A stretch of 7,465 bases of DNA from Spirochaetia bacterium (GCA_016784705.1 JADHUD010000117.1:1-7465), one strand, 5' to 3'; positions 1 to 7,043 are shown, counted from the first letter of the stretch. Made by a program: numbers and translations. Notes: generated from the sequence alone by a model not told the origin.

Positions 1-1010
1 CCGGTAATGACGCACCGGATGCATTTGAACTGAACATGGAAAATTTTCTTGCACATGCAACCCGCGGATCACTACGGCCAATTGATCCATTATTTACATC
101 AACTGGTCTGGACAAGAGCGTCTACAGTCCGGGTTTACTGGATGCAGTAAGTTTTGATGGAAAACTTCTTGCAGTTCCTCTGATGTTTTCAACAGTTGTT
201 CTGGTGTACAACATGGATCTTTTTGATCAGGCCGGTGCAGCATATCCCACACAGGACTGGACCTGGGCCGATTCCCTTGCAGCCGCACAAAAGATTTCAG
301 CACTTGGTGATGATATCTGGGGCATGTATAATCCCATTCAGTTTTGGGAGTTCTACAAGGTTTCTCAGCAGAACGGCGGCGGACTTATGACCCCCGATGG
401 AAAAGCATTTACTATTAACAGTAAAGAGAATGTTGCCACACTTCAGTATATGCTTGACAGAGTCTATAAGTATCATGTAATGCCGACTCGTGAAGAACAG
501 GCTGACAGACCGGAAAGCGACCTCTTTGTTGAGAATAAACTGGGTATGTGGCTGAATGGGGTATGGGCATTTAACGACCTTAAGAAAAGAGCTGACTTTC
601 CCTGGGGCGTTGAAGTTGAACCCGGAAATCTATCTAAAGCTACTCACTTCTTTGGAAACGTAGGTTGTGTAAGTACTACTACCAAAAATCCGGAAGAGGC
701 CCTAATGCTGCTTAACTTTCTTGCATCCGCACCTGCTGCAGTTGATATGAGACTTGATGCAATGTGGGAACTTCCCACAGTAGCGGATCCTGCAATTATG
801 GAGCGGTATATCAATGATACTCCTCCTGAGAATAAAATTGCAGTTCTTAACTCACTGGAATATGCGGTAAAACCACCGGCCCTTGAAAAATTTGCTGAAC
901 TTACCAACATTGTCAATACAAAAATTGAAATGGCAAGAGACGGCCTCCTTTCGGCACAGGATGCACTTGATCAGGCACAAAAAGAGGCCGTCGCGAACGT
1001 CAAACTCTAA
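1..1010 (+). CDS. ABC transporter sugar-binding protein, family 1 (C-terminal part, 5' truncated by window edge)
   Basis: This is the substrate-binding component of an ABC sugar importer of the CUT1 (MalE/UgpB-like) type, which would work outside the membrane and deliver sugar to a permease. The reading frame is already open at base 3 and reads GNDAPDAFELN before the first ATG at 36. That stretch matches the usual 'G.APD.f..n' segment of family 1 binding proteins, so ATG 36 is internal and the gene begins upstream. About 335 residues are visible; family members are usually 400-450, so roughly 80-110 residues including the signal peptide are missing. Supporting motifs are 'GKLLAVPLMFSTVVLVYNMDLFDQAG' in pieces (the hinge 'G.l.avP......l.YN.dlF..aG'), 'WTWADSLAAAQK', 'KLGMWLNGVWAF' and a late 'ELPTV'. 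No permease gene follows, unlike many CUT1 operons. The sugar cannot be deduced. Family is secure; substrate is unknown. Confidence 0.9.
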   Translation, partial: GNDAPDAFELNMENFLAHATRGSLRPIDPLFTSTGLDKSVYSPGLLDAVSFDGKLLAVPLMFSTVVLVYNMDLFDQAGAAYPTQDWTWADSLAAAQKISALGDDIWGMYNPIQFWEFYKVSQQNGGGLMTPDGKAFTINSKENVATLQYMLDRVYKYHVMPTREEQADRPESDLFVENKLGMWLNGVWAFNDLKKRADFPWGVEVEPGNLSKATHFFGNVGCVSTTTKNPEEALMLLNFLASAPAAVDMRLDAMWELPTVADPAIMERYINDTPPENKIAVLNSLEYAVKPPALEKFAELTNIVNTKIEMARDGLLSAQDALDQAQKEAVANVKL

Positions 1011-1053
1011 GGAATTTGCCTGACAGCACTCCTGAAGATGACGTCCATAAAAG

Positions 1054-1096
1054 CTGCGGGTAGTGGATAGGCCGCTATCCGCAGACTTTTTTCTTT
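1054..1096 (+). terminator. Intrinsic terminator after the binding-protein gene
   Basis: CTGCGGGTAG (1054-1063) pairs with CTATCCGCAG (1075-1084) over ten positions with a single G.U, leaving an 11-nt loop. It is followed by AC and six T (1087-1092), then CTTT. An alternative inner stem, GGATAG (1065-1070) with CTATCC (1075-1080) around loop GCCG, uses the same right arm and can stack on CTGC/GCAG with a bulge. The position 44 bp after the stop codon fits a terminator or a partial read-through site before the glycosidase genes. Confidence 0.85.
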
Positions 1097-1112
1097 ACTA
1101 AAACCTAATTCT

Positions 1113-1118
1113 AAAGGA
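1113..1118 (+). promoter_or_regulatory. Ribosome binding site of the first GH31 gene
   Basis: AAAGGA lies 7 nt before ATG 1126. This spacing favours ATG 1126 over the in-frame TTG at 1123, which sits directly before it (TTGATG) at only 4 nt spacing. Confidence 0.7.
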
Positions 1119-1125
1119 TAAATTG

Positions 1126-3597
1126 ATGGAGTACAAGGATAATATCAGTGTGAATCAGTCAGGTGCAGAGTTGACAGGTACCATCTTGCACCACCCTCTT
1201 GGAAACGAACAGCCCTATTATCAGAAAGCCATTGAGCGGTTCCCCCGATACCCTGTCGCTCTCGAACCTGTTTTGATCGGCTTTGTAGTTGAGCCAAACC
1301 CAGCTGAGAGTGTATTTCTCCTCTGGTCAAATGATGATTGGAAGTCAACTCACCGGATTGATGCTTTATGCATTGGAAATACCGATAGTGTTGGACACAG
1401 CGGCTTTGAGCACAATTGGACTGCCCTGATACCTGGAACAGAAGCTGGGAAAAGGGTCTCCTACAGACTGGCAGCATTAACCGGTCAGAGAACTATTGAA
1501 TCTGAAACCTACTCCTATATGCCAATGCAGAGAATAGTCTGCCGGTGTTTACGGATAACAGATAATGCAGCGGTATTTTCAGATGATAAAGGTACCTGTG
1601 CGGTTACATGGGAATTCAGCCCTGAAAGCAGCAGCCGGATTCGGCAGGAGCTGACTGTGGATCTGGATTATAAGGCTCCTGCCGCTGAATCTGTTGTTGG
1701 GGAAATATCTTCAAAATATAGAAAAGTATTCGGTGATTACGAGCTGAATTCTGACAGCACCAACAATGAACTTACTCTGACCCTTACTGAGAATGGAAGC
1801 GAAGTGCTGAGACATTGCGGACCTGTCGAGCTGCTTGTTACACCTGATCGTGAGGTTTTTCAATTGAATCTGGCTTTTAAAGCGGGTGCAGATGAAAAGT
1901 TCTACGGTTTCGGCGAAAGGTATAATAAGCTGAACCAGCGGGGTCAGATTATTCATTCAACAGTATTTGAACAGTACAAAAACCAGCAGCTGAAAAGTTA
2001 TCTGCCGGTTCCTTTTTTCTTCACATCGAAAGGCAGGGGTTTTTATACTGCCGATGATCATAGAATTATCTATGATCTCTGTGCTTCAGATGATCTCTGC
2101 TGGAAAATGCAGATTGAGATGCATGAGGGGAGAGGGATAACATCTTATCTTTATACAGGAACTCCAGTAGAGATGATTTCAGCCTATTCTAAAACCTCAG
2201 GATTACCCGTTATGCCGCCGGAATGGATTTTTGGACCATGGATGAGCAGTAATGAGTGGAATACGCAGGACCGTGTACTGGCAGAAGCGAGAAAAACTGT
2301 TGAACTGGATATTCCCGCAACGGTTCTCGTTATTGAAGCATGGAGTGATGAGACCACCTTCTATATCTGGAACGGAGCCGAATATAAACCGAAAGATCCG
2401 GATCTTCCATTCTCCTACAGCGATCTATCATTTGAAAACTCAAAATACTGGGATAATCCTAAAGCTATGGCTGAAGAGCTTCACAAGCTGGGTATGAAGC
2501 TTGTTCTCTGGCAAATCCCTATAATCAAGAGATCCTCATGGCCGAATATACAGCATGAGGCTGACTGGAAACATGCGGTGGATAACTCTTTCTGTGTGAA
2601 AGAGGCTGACGGCTCGCCTTACTTTGTTCGGCCGGGTTGGTTTCAGACCGGGCTGTTAATGGATTTTTCTAATCACAAGGCTTCCGAATGGTGGTTCAAG
2701 AAACGTAATTACCTCGTAAAAGAGTGCGGGGTTGATGGGTTTAAAACCGATGGCGGCGAACACCTTTGGGGAGAAGGCACCAGATTCAGCAATGGAAAAA
2801 CAGGGACAGAGATGCTGAATGCCTATCCGAACTCCTATATTGGTGCATATCATAACTTTCTGAAGGAGCGCAAGGGACATGAGGGAGCAACCTTCAGCAG
2901 ATCCGGGTATCGCGGAGCACAGCAGTTTCCCTGCCATTGGACCGGAGACCAGGGCTCTTCCTGGGAATCCTATCGTGGAGTAGTCAATGCAGTTCTTAAT
3001 GCAGGACTCTCCGGCATTCCCTTTATAGGGTGGGATATCGGCGGATTCAGCGGTGAAATACCCTCAACTGAACTCTATCTCAGATCTGCAGCAGCCGCAG
3101 CCTTTTCACCGGTTATGCAGTATCACTCAGAATTCCATGATCATACAGAACCGCACGTAGACAGAACACCCTGGAATATAGCAGAGCGGAACAATACTCC
3201 GGAAGTTGTCGGCATCTATCGTATGTATGCAAAACTACGCTGTGCCCTGCTTCCCTACTTGATGCAGGAGGCAGCGTACTGCTGCAGGACTGGCGAACCA
3301 ATGATGCGGCCTTTACTGCTGGATAATGCCGGCGATTTGCAGTCCTGGGATATTGAGGATCAATATCTCTTTGGAAGGGCTCTCCTCGTTGCACCGATTC
3401 TGTTTGAGGGAGCAGCGTCACGAAAGGTATACCTTCCTGCCGGAGAATGGGTTGATGCTTGGACAAATGAACAGTTTTCCGGACCCGTTTGGGTCGAGCG
3501 TCAGGCGGGAATTGAGTTGATTCCTCTCTACAGATCAGTAGAAGCTGAATGGCCGCTGGATGACCAGATTTTTAGTACCACCCTTGCTGAATTGTAG
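1126..3597 (+). CDS. GH31 glycoside hydrolase with extra N-terminal beta-sandwich-like domain
   Basis: This is a probable cytoplasmic alpha-glycosidase of family GH31 (823 aa from ATG 1126; no signal peptide). Residues about 35-140 look like an added beta-sandwich, with 'IGFVVEPNPAESVFLLW' and a closing 'GKRVSYRLAA'. The mutarotase-like GH31 N-domain follows, with 'FYGFGERYN' at 259-267. The TIM barrel starts near 'PEWIFGPWMSSNEW' (365 on). The expected nucleophile is D542 in 'GVDGFKTDGGEH' and the expected acid/base is D608 in 'HWTGDQ'. 'GWDIGGF' (635-641) and 'YHSEF' (666-670) complete the pocket. The nucleophile motif is nearer the 'KTDFGE' of alpha-xylosidase-type GH31 than the 'W.DMNE' of classical alpha-glucosidases. 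Where the latter have 'DIDYMD' it has 'IEAWSDE' (E404, D408). Beta-sandwich C-domains follow the barrel. It is adjacent to a second GH31 and probably co-transcribed with it. Family assignment is firm. The substrate (alpha-xyloside, alpha-glucoside or other) is open. Confidence 0.9.
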   Translation: MEYKDNISVNQSGAELTGTILHHPLGNEQPYYQKAIERFPRYPVALEPVLIGFVVEPNPAESVFLLWSNDDWKSTHRIDALCIGNTDSVGHSGFEHNWTALIPGTEAGKRVSYRLAALTGQRTIESETYSYMPMQRIVCRCLRITDNAAVFSDDKGTCAVTWEFSPESSSRIRQELTVDLDYKAPAAESVVGEISSKYRKVFGDYELNSDSTNNELTLTLTENGSEVLRHCGPVELLVTPDREVFQLNLAFKAGADEKFYGFGERYNKLNQRGQIIHSTVFEQYKNQQLKSYLPVPFFFTSKGRGFYTADDHRIIYDLCASDDLCWKMQIEMHEGRGITSYLYTGTPVEMISAYSKTSGLPVMPPEWIFGPWMSSNEWNTQDRVLAEARKTVELDIPATVLVIEAWSDETTFYIWNGAEYKPKDPDLPFSYSDLSFENSKYWDNPKAMAEELHKLGMKLVLWQIPIIKRSSWPNIQHEADWKHAVDNSFCVKEADGSPYFVRPGWFQTGLLMDFSNHKASEWWFKKRNYLVKECGVDGFKTDGGEHLWGEGTRFSNGKTGTEMLNAYPNSYIGAYHNFLKERKGHEGATFSRSGYRGAQQFPCHWTGDQGSSWESYRGVVNAVLNAGLSGIPFIGWDIGGFSGEIPSTELYLRSAAAAAFSPVMQYHSEFHDHTEPHVDRTPWNIAERNNTPEVVGIYRMYAKLRCALLPYLMQEAAYCCRTGEPMMRPLLLDNAGDLQSWDIEDQYLFGRALLVAPILFEGAASRKVYLPAGEWVDAWTNEQFSGPVWVERQAGIELIPLYRSVEAEWPLDDQIFSTTLAEL

Positions 3598-3600
3598 GAG
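3596..3600 (+). promoter_or_regulatory. Shine-Dalgarno of the second GH31 gene, overlapping the upstream stop codon
   Basis: AGGAG begins inside the TAG stop (3595-3597) of the first GH31 gene and sits 6 nt before ATG 3607. This fixes the start of the second gene and points to one mRNA with translational coupling between the two enzymes. Confidence 0.85.
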
Positions 3601-3606
3601 CTGAGA

Positions 3607-5964
3607 ATGTATTTCCATAAGATAGAACACCCGTTTAATTTTGTATTTGGAGACGAGCACAGAGATTTACTTGATGGAAACATCAGGTTTAAAGGTGAAG
3701 ATCTGGGTAGTGACGTATACAGAGTTTCAGCTGAGGGAGAGGGTTGTAAACGTTGGGAAGTACCGCCCCGGGAATCTGATGCAGCAGGGATCCAGTTTGA
3801 AAGTATCAACTCTTCCGGCACACTGGAAGTGGGTGCGAAAGGGGAAATTTCGTTATCATTCAATGGTCGTGAACAGCTGAAATCCAGGGGAACCGCAGCC
3901 TTCGGGCTGTGCGGAAAAAAGTGGGTATTTTGTTTTAACCTTGCACCCGGGTATCATTTTTACGGGATGGGTGAAAAAAATATAGGGTTTGAAAAATCCG
4001 GTATCCGAACGAAATTCTGGAATACCGATGTGTGGGGGGATTTCTCGGATGATGATGGACTCTTTGGAGTTACAGACCCGATGTATATCTCAATCCCATA
4101 TATGCTTATTCAGACTGCGCAGGATGCCTGGGCGGGAATGCTCATACATAATCCTTACCCGGTGTTCATGGATACCGGTGCAAGACAGGTAATTGAAGGG
4201 GTTAAAGACTCGGGACAGGACGATTCCTATTTTTATACCGGATCAACAGACGGAATCCCCGATATCTACTTAATAGCCGGGAAAAATCCGGCTGAAGTAA
4301 CCAGAAAACTGCAGAAATTAAGCGGGGATGTTCCCCGTCCTCCATTATGGTCACTCGGTTATCAGCAGTCACGGTGGGGTTATGGATCTGCAGAGGATAT
4401 CAAGCATCTTGAAGAGAAATTTACTGAACTGGCAATTCCCTGTGATGGACTCTGGCTGGACATTGATTATATGGATGAATATAAAATATTCACATTTGAT
4501 ACAGCAAAGTTTGCTAACCCCAAAGAAACTTTCAATTCTGTTACCCGTATATCCGGGCGAAAGATAGTCCCTATTCTTGATCCCGGTATTAAGCGGGAAG
4601 AGGCCTATACCGTCTGTAAGGAGGGAGTAGCGGAATCTATGTTTTGTCTGACTGCAGAGGGAAAGCCTTATGTGGGGTTTGTCTGGCCTGGTGCCTCGCA
4701 TTTTCCTGATTTTTCACTGGAAAGGGTAAAAGCATGGTGGGCCTGGATGACAAAAGAGCTGGTAAATCTCGGTGTTTCAGGGTTTTGGATTGATATGAAT
4801 GATCCCAGCACGGGGTCTGCTGAGCTGAGTGAAATGCGGTTTTCCGACGGTGCGCTTTCACATGAAAGTTATCATAACCAGTATGCAAACGGGATGGCTA
4901 AAGCAGTTGTAAAAGGACTGCTCGATGCAGAACCGGATAAAAGACCTTTTGTTTTAACCCGAAGCGGGTTTATTGGAATAAATAGTCATGCTGCAGTCTG
5001 GACAGGGGATAATCACTCAAACTATCACCATCTGCGGATGGCTGTTGAGATGGAGTTGAGTCTCTCCTTATCAGGAGTACCCTTTGCAGGCTCTGATATC
5101 GGCGGATTCGGTTGTGATGCAGAACCGGAGAATTTTATAGACTGGTATAAAACCTGCTTTCTTTTTCCATTTTTTCGCAATCACAGTGCTGATGGAACGG
5201 CAAGGCAGGAACCCTGGGCTTTTAGTGAGGATGTCCTGCATACCACCCGTGAATATATTCGTTCCAGATATGCATTCCGGCCCTATCTCTATAATTTGTT
5301 TATTGAGCTTGAAAGGTCCGGAGATCCTGTTATTCGGCCGCTGCTCTATGAGTTTGATGGGTACTGTTCTCTTGCCACTCAGTTTATGGTCGGGAGTGCT
5401 GTTATGCAGGCTCCGAAAATGGAAAAGGGTAAAACAGTACAGTTGGTGAGTATTCCTCCGGGATACTGGTATGAACCTTGGGCTGGTGAGTGGATAAAGG
5501 GAGCTGCGGATCTTGATGTTTCAGTTACTGGAGAGAGTACACCGATTTTTTTCCGTGAAGGTTCAATTATTCCATTAAGCCGATATGCTGATATTGGTGA
5601 CCCCTTAACTGAAATAGATCTTTTTATGTGTGCCGGCGGTAGTAGAGAAAGTTCCGGCTCCGGAGAGTATGAGTGTGATGGTGGTGAGGGTTTTGCTTAT
5701 AAGAATGGGGAGATAACTTCTCTGGATATGTCCTACAGCTTCCATGAAGGAGATCTTTCAATCACAATCCGGTGCAGTAATGCAAAATACAGCCCGCTTA
5801 CTATACGGGTAATGGTACCGGAATCTGTTAATTCTGCAAACCTGCAGTTAGTTCAATCTGATGGTATCCAGGAGCATCACAATTGTGTATTTTCTGAACA
5901 AGCATTCCCGTTACCCGGGGATTGCAGGTGTGTTAAGGTATCTCAATGTATTTCTCTTAACTGA
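3607..5964 (+). CDS. GH31 alpha-glucosidase-type enzyme
   Basis: This is a 785-aa GH31 enzyme without a signal peptide, expected to hydrolyse alpha-glucosidic bonds from the non-reducing end in the cytoplasm. The N-terminal mutarotase-like domain carries 'HFYGMGEKN' (117-125). The TIM barrel begins near 'PRPPLWSLGYQQSRWGY' (243 on). 'LDIDYMD' contains D285 and D287, which in classical family members line the -1 subsite. 'GFWIDMNDP' gives the nucleophile D396, and 'VWTGDN' the acid/base D468. 'GSDIGGFG' (D497) and 'FFRNHS' (R524, H526), followed by 'RQEPW', are also classical. 'PPGYWYEPWAGEW' and 'FFREGSIIPL' mark the C-terminal beta domains. The residue after 'DMN' is D399 rather than the usual E. 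It starts 9 bp after the first GH31 gene. Alpha-glucosidase is the best call; other alpha-glycosides are possible because GH31 specificities vary. Confidence 0.92.
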   Translation: MYFHKIEHPFNFVFGDEHRDLLDGNIRFKGEDLGSDVYRVSAEGEGCKRWEVPPRESDAAGIQFESINSSGTLEVGAKGEISLSFNGREQLKSRGTAAFGLCGKKWVFCFNLAPGYHFYGMGEKNIGFEKSGIRTKFWNTDVWGDFSDDDGLFGVTDPMYISIPYMLIQTAQDAWAGMLIHNPYPVFMDTGARQVIEGVKDSGQDDSYFYTGSTDGIPDIYLIAGKNPAEVTRKLQKLSGDVPRPPLWSLGYQQSRWGYGSAEDIKHLEEKFTELAIPCDGLWLDIDYMDEYKIFTFDTAKFANPKETFNSVTRISGRKIVPILDPGIKREEAYTVCKEGVAESMFCLTAEGKPYVGFVWPGASHFPDFSLERVKAWWAWMTKELVNLGVSGFWIDMNDPSTGSAELSEMRFSDGALSHESYHNQYANGMAKAVVKGLLDAEPDKRPFVLTRSGFIGINSHAAVWTGDNHSNYHHLRMAVEMELSLSLSGVPFAGSDIGGFGCDAEPENFIDWYKTCFLFPFFRNHSADGTARQEPWAFSEDVLHTTREYIRSRYAFRPYLYNLFIELERSGDPVIRPLLYEFDGYCSLATQFMVGSAVMQAPKMEKGKTVQLVSIPPGYWYEPWAGEWIKGAADLDVSVTGESTPIFFREGSIIPLSRYADIGDPLTEIDLFMCAGGSRESSGSGEYECDGGEGFAYKNGEITSLDMSYSFHEGDLSITIRCSNAKYSPLTIRVMVPESVNSANLQLVQSDGIQEHHNCVFSEQAFPLPGDCRCVKVSQCISLN

Positions 5965-5980
5965 ATAAAAAAATTTCCCG

Positions 5981-6009
5981 TTGCAGTTCAAGTGAACCCG
6001 CAGTATCAT
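5981..6009 (+). promoter_or_regulatory. Candidate promoter with palindromic operator upstream of the hydrolase gene
   Basis: A -10-like TATCAT (6004-6009) lies 17 bp downstream of a weak -35-like TTGCAG (5981-5986; only TTG matches). The perfect inverted repeat GTTCA-AG-TGAAC (5986-5997) sits inside the spacer, a usual place for a repressor operator. No terminator is visible between the second GH31 gene and this point, so read-through from upstream is also possible. Based on sequence pattern only. Confidence 0.4.
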
Positions 6010-6048
6010 TAGGTGCTGAAATTGCAGGAATTTGCAGGAGTGCACCTA
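6010..6048. repeat. Inverted repeat enclosing a 10-bp-period direct repeat
   Basis: TAGGTGC (6010-6016) is the perfect reverse complement of GCACCTA (6042-6048), with 25 nt between. Inside the gap TTGCAGGA occurs twice (6022-6029 and 6032-6039), offset by 10 bp, about one helical turn. This could be a protein-binding site or part of an RNA leader. The function is not known. Confidence 0.45.
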
Positions 6049-6060
6049 GTTCTGATGGTA

Positions 6061-6074
6061 TTGACGTTAGTCAA
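6061..6074. repeat. Short inverted repeat TTGAC-GTTA-GTCAA
   Basis: This is a perfect 5-bp inverted repeat with a 4-nt centre, lying 22 bp before ATG 6097. TTGACG could mimic a -35 box, but no -10 box lies at the right distance. If not chance, it could be an operator. Confidence 0.3.
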
Positions 6075-6083
6075 AATCTGCAT

Positions 6084-6088
6084 GGGAG
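6084..6088 (+). promoter_or_regulatory. Ribosome binding site that decides the hydrolase start
   Basis: GGGAG lies 8 nt before ATG 6097 and is the best-spaced site for any in-frame start of this gene. It supports 6097 over GTG 6013, GTG 6040, ATG 6055 and ATG 6082. Confidence 0.65.
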
Positions 6089-6096
6089 AAGTTTGT

Positions 6097-7008
6097 ATGG
6101 TTCAGGATAAAACTGGGAGAAGAGAGCAGCTGTATGGCCTTTTAGGAGACCTGCCGCCTCTGCAGCAGAAGATATCTGCAGCAGTTGAGTCAATAACGCA
6201 AAAAGATGAGTATATACTGGAAAAACTCATTTTGAATCTTAATGGAACAGAACCTGTTCCGGCATACTTTGTAAAACCTTTACATTGTGCAGATAAGACA
6301 CCCTGTATTCTCTATAACCATTCACATGGTGGTAATTACCTGTTAGGTAAAGAGGAATTGCTGGCAGGAAATGAATATCTGCAGACACCCCCGTATGCAC
6401 AAGTACTTACCTCTTTGGGCTATTCAGTGCTCTGTATAGATGCTTGGTGTTTTGGTGAACGGCATGGTCTTTCAGAGCTGGAACTATTTAAAGAGATGCT
6501 CTGGAAGGGGCAGGTTCTCTGGGGCATGATGGTTTATGACAGCCTGAGAGCCTTGGATTATATCTGCTCCAGAACTGATGTTGACCCAAAACGTATAGGA
6601 ACACTAGGAATGTCCATGGGAAGTACCATGGCATGGTGGGCAGCGGCACTGGACAGTAGAATAGGTGTCTGTGTCGATATTTGCTGCTTGACAGATTTTT
6701 CTGCACTCATTGAGGAAAACGGTCTGAACAGGCATGGTATATACTATTATGTTCCATCCTTGCTCAAGTTTTTTACCGCAGCAGATATCAATGCGTTAAT
6801 TTCTCCCCGTCCGCATTTGAGCGTTACCGGAAAGAGGGATCTGCTTACGCCTCAAAAAGGAGTGGAACGAATAACACGGGAGTTGAGAGAGGTTTATCGC
6901 AATGAAGAAGCTGCTGACAAATGGGTTCAGAAGCAGTATGATACCGGTCACTGTGAGCTGGCCGAAATGAGAACTGAAGTTGTATCTTTTTTACGTAAAT
7001 GGCTTTGA
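6097..7008 (+). CDS. Alpha/beta hydrolase, dienelactone-hydrolase / acetyl-esterase-like
   Basis: This is a serine hydrolase of the alpha/beta-hydrolase fold, 303 aa from ATG 6097 and apparently cytoplasmic. The likely catalytic triad is S173 in the nucleophile elbow 'GMSMGS', D248 in 'TGKRDLLTP' and H285 in 'DTGHCE'. 'YNHSHGG' (73-79) is the oxyanion-hole region. 'VCVDICCLTDF', 'HGIYYYVP' and 'NALISPRPHLS' resemble a branch of dienelactone-hydrolase/acetyl-xylan-esterase-like proteins that I recall from carbohydrate-degrading bacteria. It follows the two GH31 genes on the same strand after a 132-bp gap with regulatory-looking repeats. A role in removing acetyl or other acyl groups from imported oligosaccharides is inferred from context only; a peptidase or lactonase role is not excluded. 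The frame stays open upstream to GTG 6013, which would add 28 residues with a hydrophobic run, but the ribosome binding site favours 6097. Confidence 0.85.
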   Translation: MVQDKTGRREQLYGLLGDLPPLQQKISAAVESITQKDEYILEKLILNLNGTEPVPAYFVKPLHCADKTPCILYNHSHGGNYLLGKEELLAGNEYLQTPPYAQVLTSLGYSVLCIDAWCFGERHGLSELELFKEMLWKGQVLWGMMVYDSLRALDYICSRTDVDPKRIGTLGMSMGSTMAWWAAALDSRIGVCVDICCLTDFSALIEENGLNRHGIYYYVPSLLKFFTAADINALISPRPHLSVTGKRDLLTPQKGVERITRELREVYRNEEAADKWVQKQYDTGHCELAEMRTEVVSFLRKWL

Positions 7009-7043
7009 AGTGTTGAAAAATAGGTGAAAAAATATTTTTTTCA

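Noticed and set aside
36..38. ATG 36 as the true start of the binding-protein gene
   Set aside because: The frame is open to base 3 with family-typical residues (GNDAPDAF), and no ribosome binding site precedes 36.
644..916. Antisense open frames opposite the binding-protein and other genes
   Set aside because: They lie opposite strongly supported coding sequence, have no recognisable motifs and no ribosome binding sites that I can see. They look like shadows of codon bias.
1020..1051. Possible promoter CTGACA (1020-1025) with CATAAA (1046-1051) upstream of the first GH31 gene
   Set aside because: The 20-bp spacer is too long and the -10 box is weak. The terminator would also lie inside the transcript.
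1123..1125. TTG as start codon of the first GH31 gene
   Set aside because: It lies directly before ATG 1126, and AAAGGA is better spaced for the ATG (7 nt against 4 nt).
3034..3048. Fifteen-base exact repeat shared with 5095-5109
   Set aside because: It encodes the conserved DIGGF motif of both GH31 enzymes, so protein conservation and codon preference explain it.
7025..7043. A/T hairpin TGAAAAAA...TTTTTTCA after the hydrolase gene as a terminator
   Set aside because: The stem has only one G-C pair and the T-run is part of the stem itself, so termination would be weak at best. No other terminator is visible in this gap.
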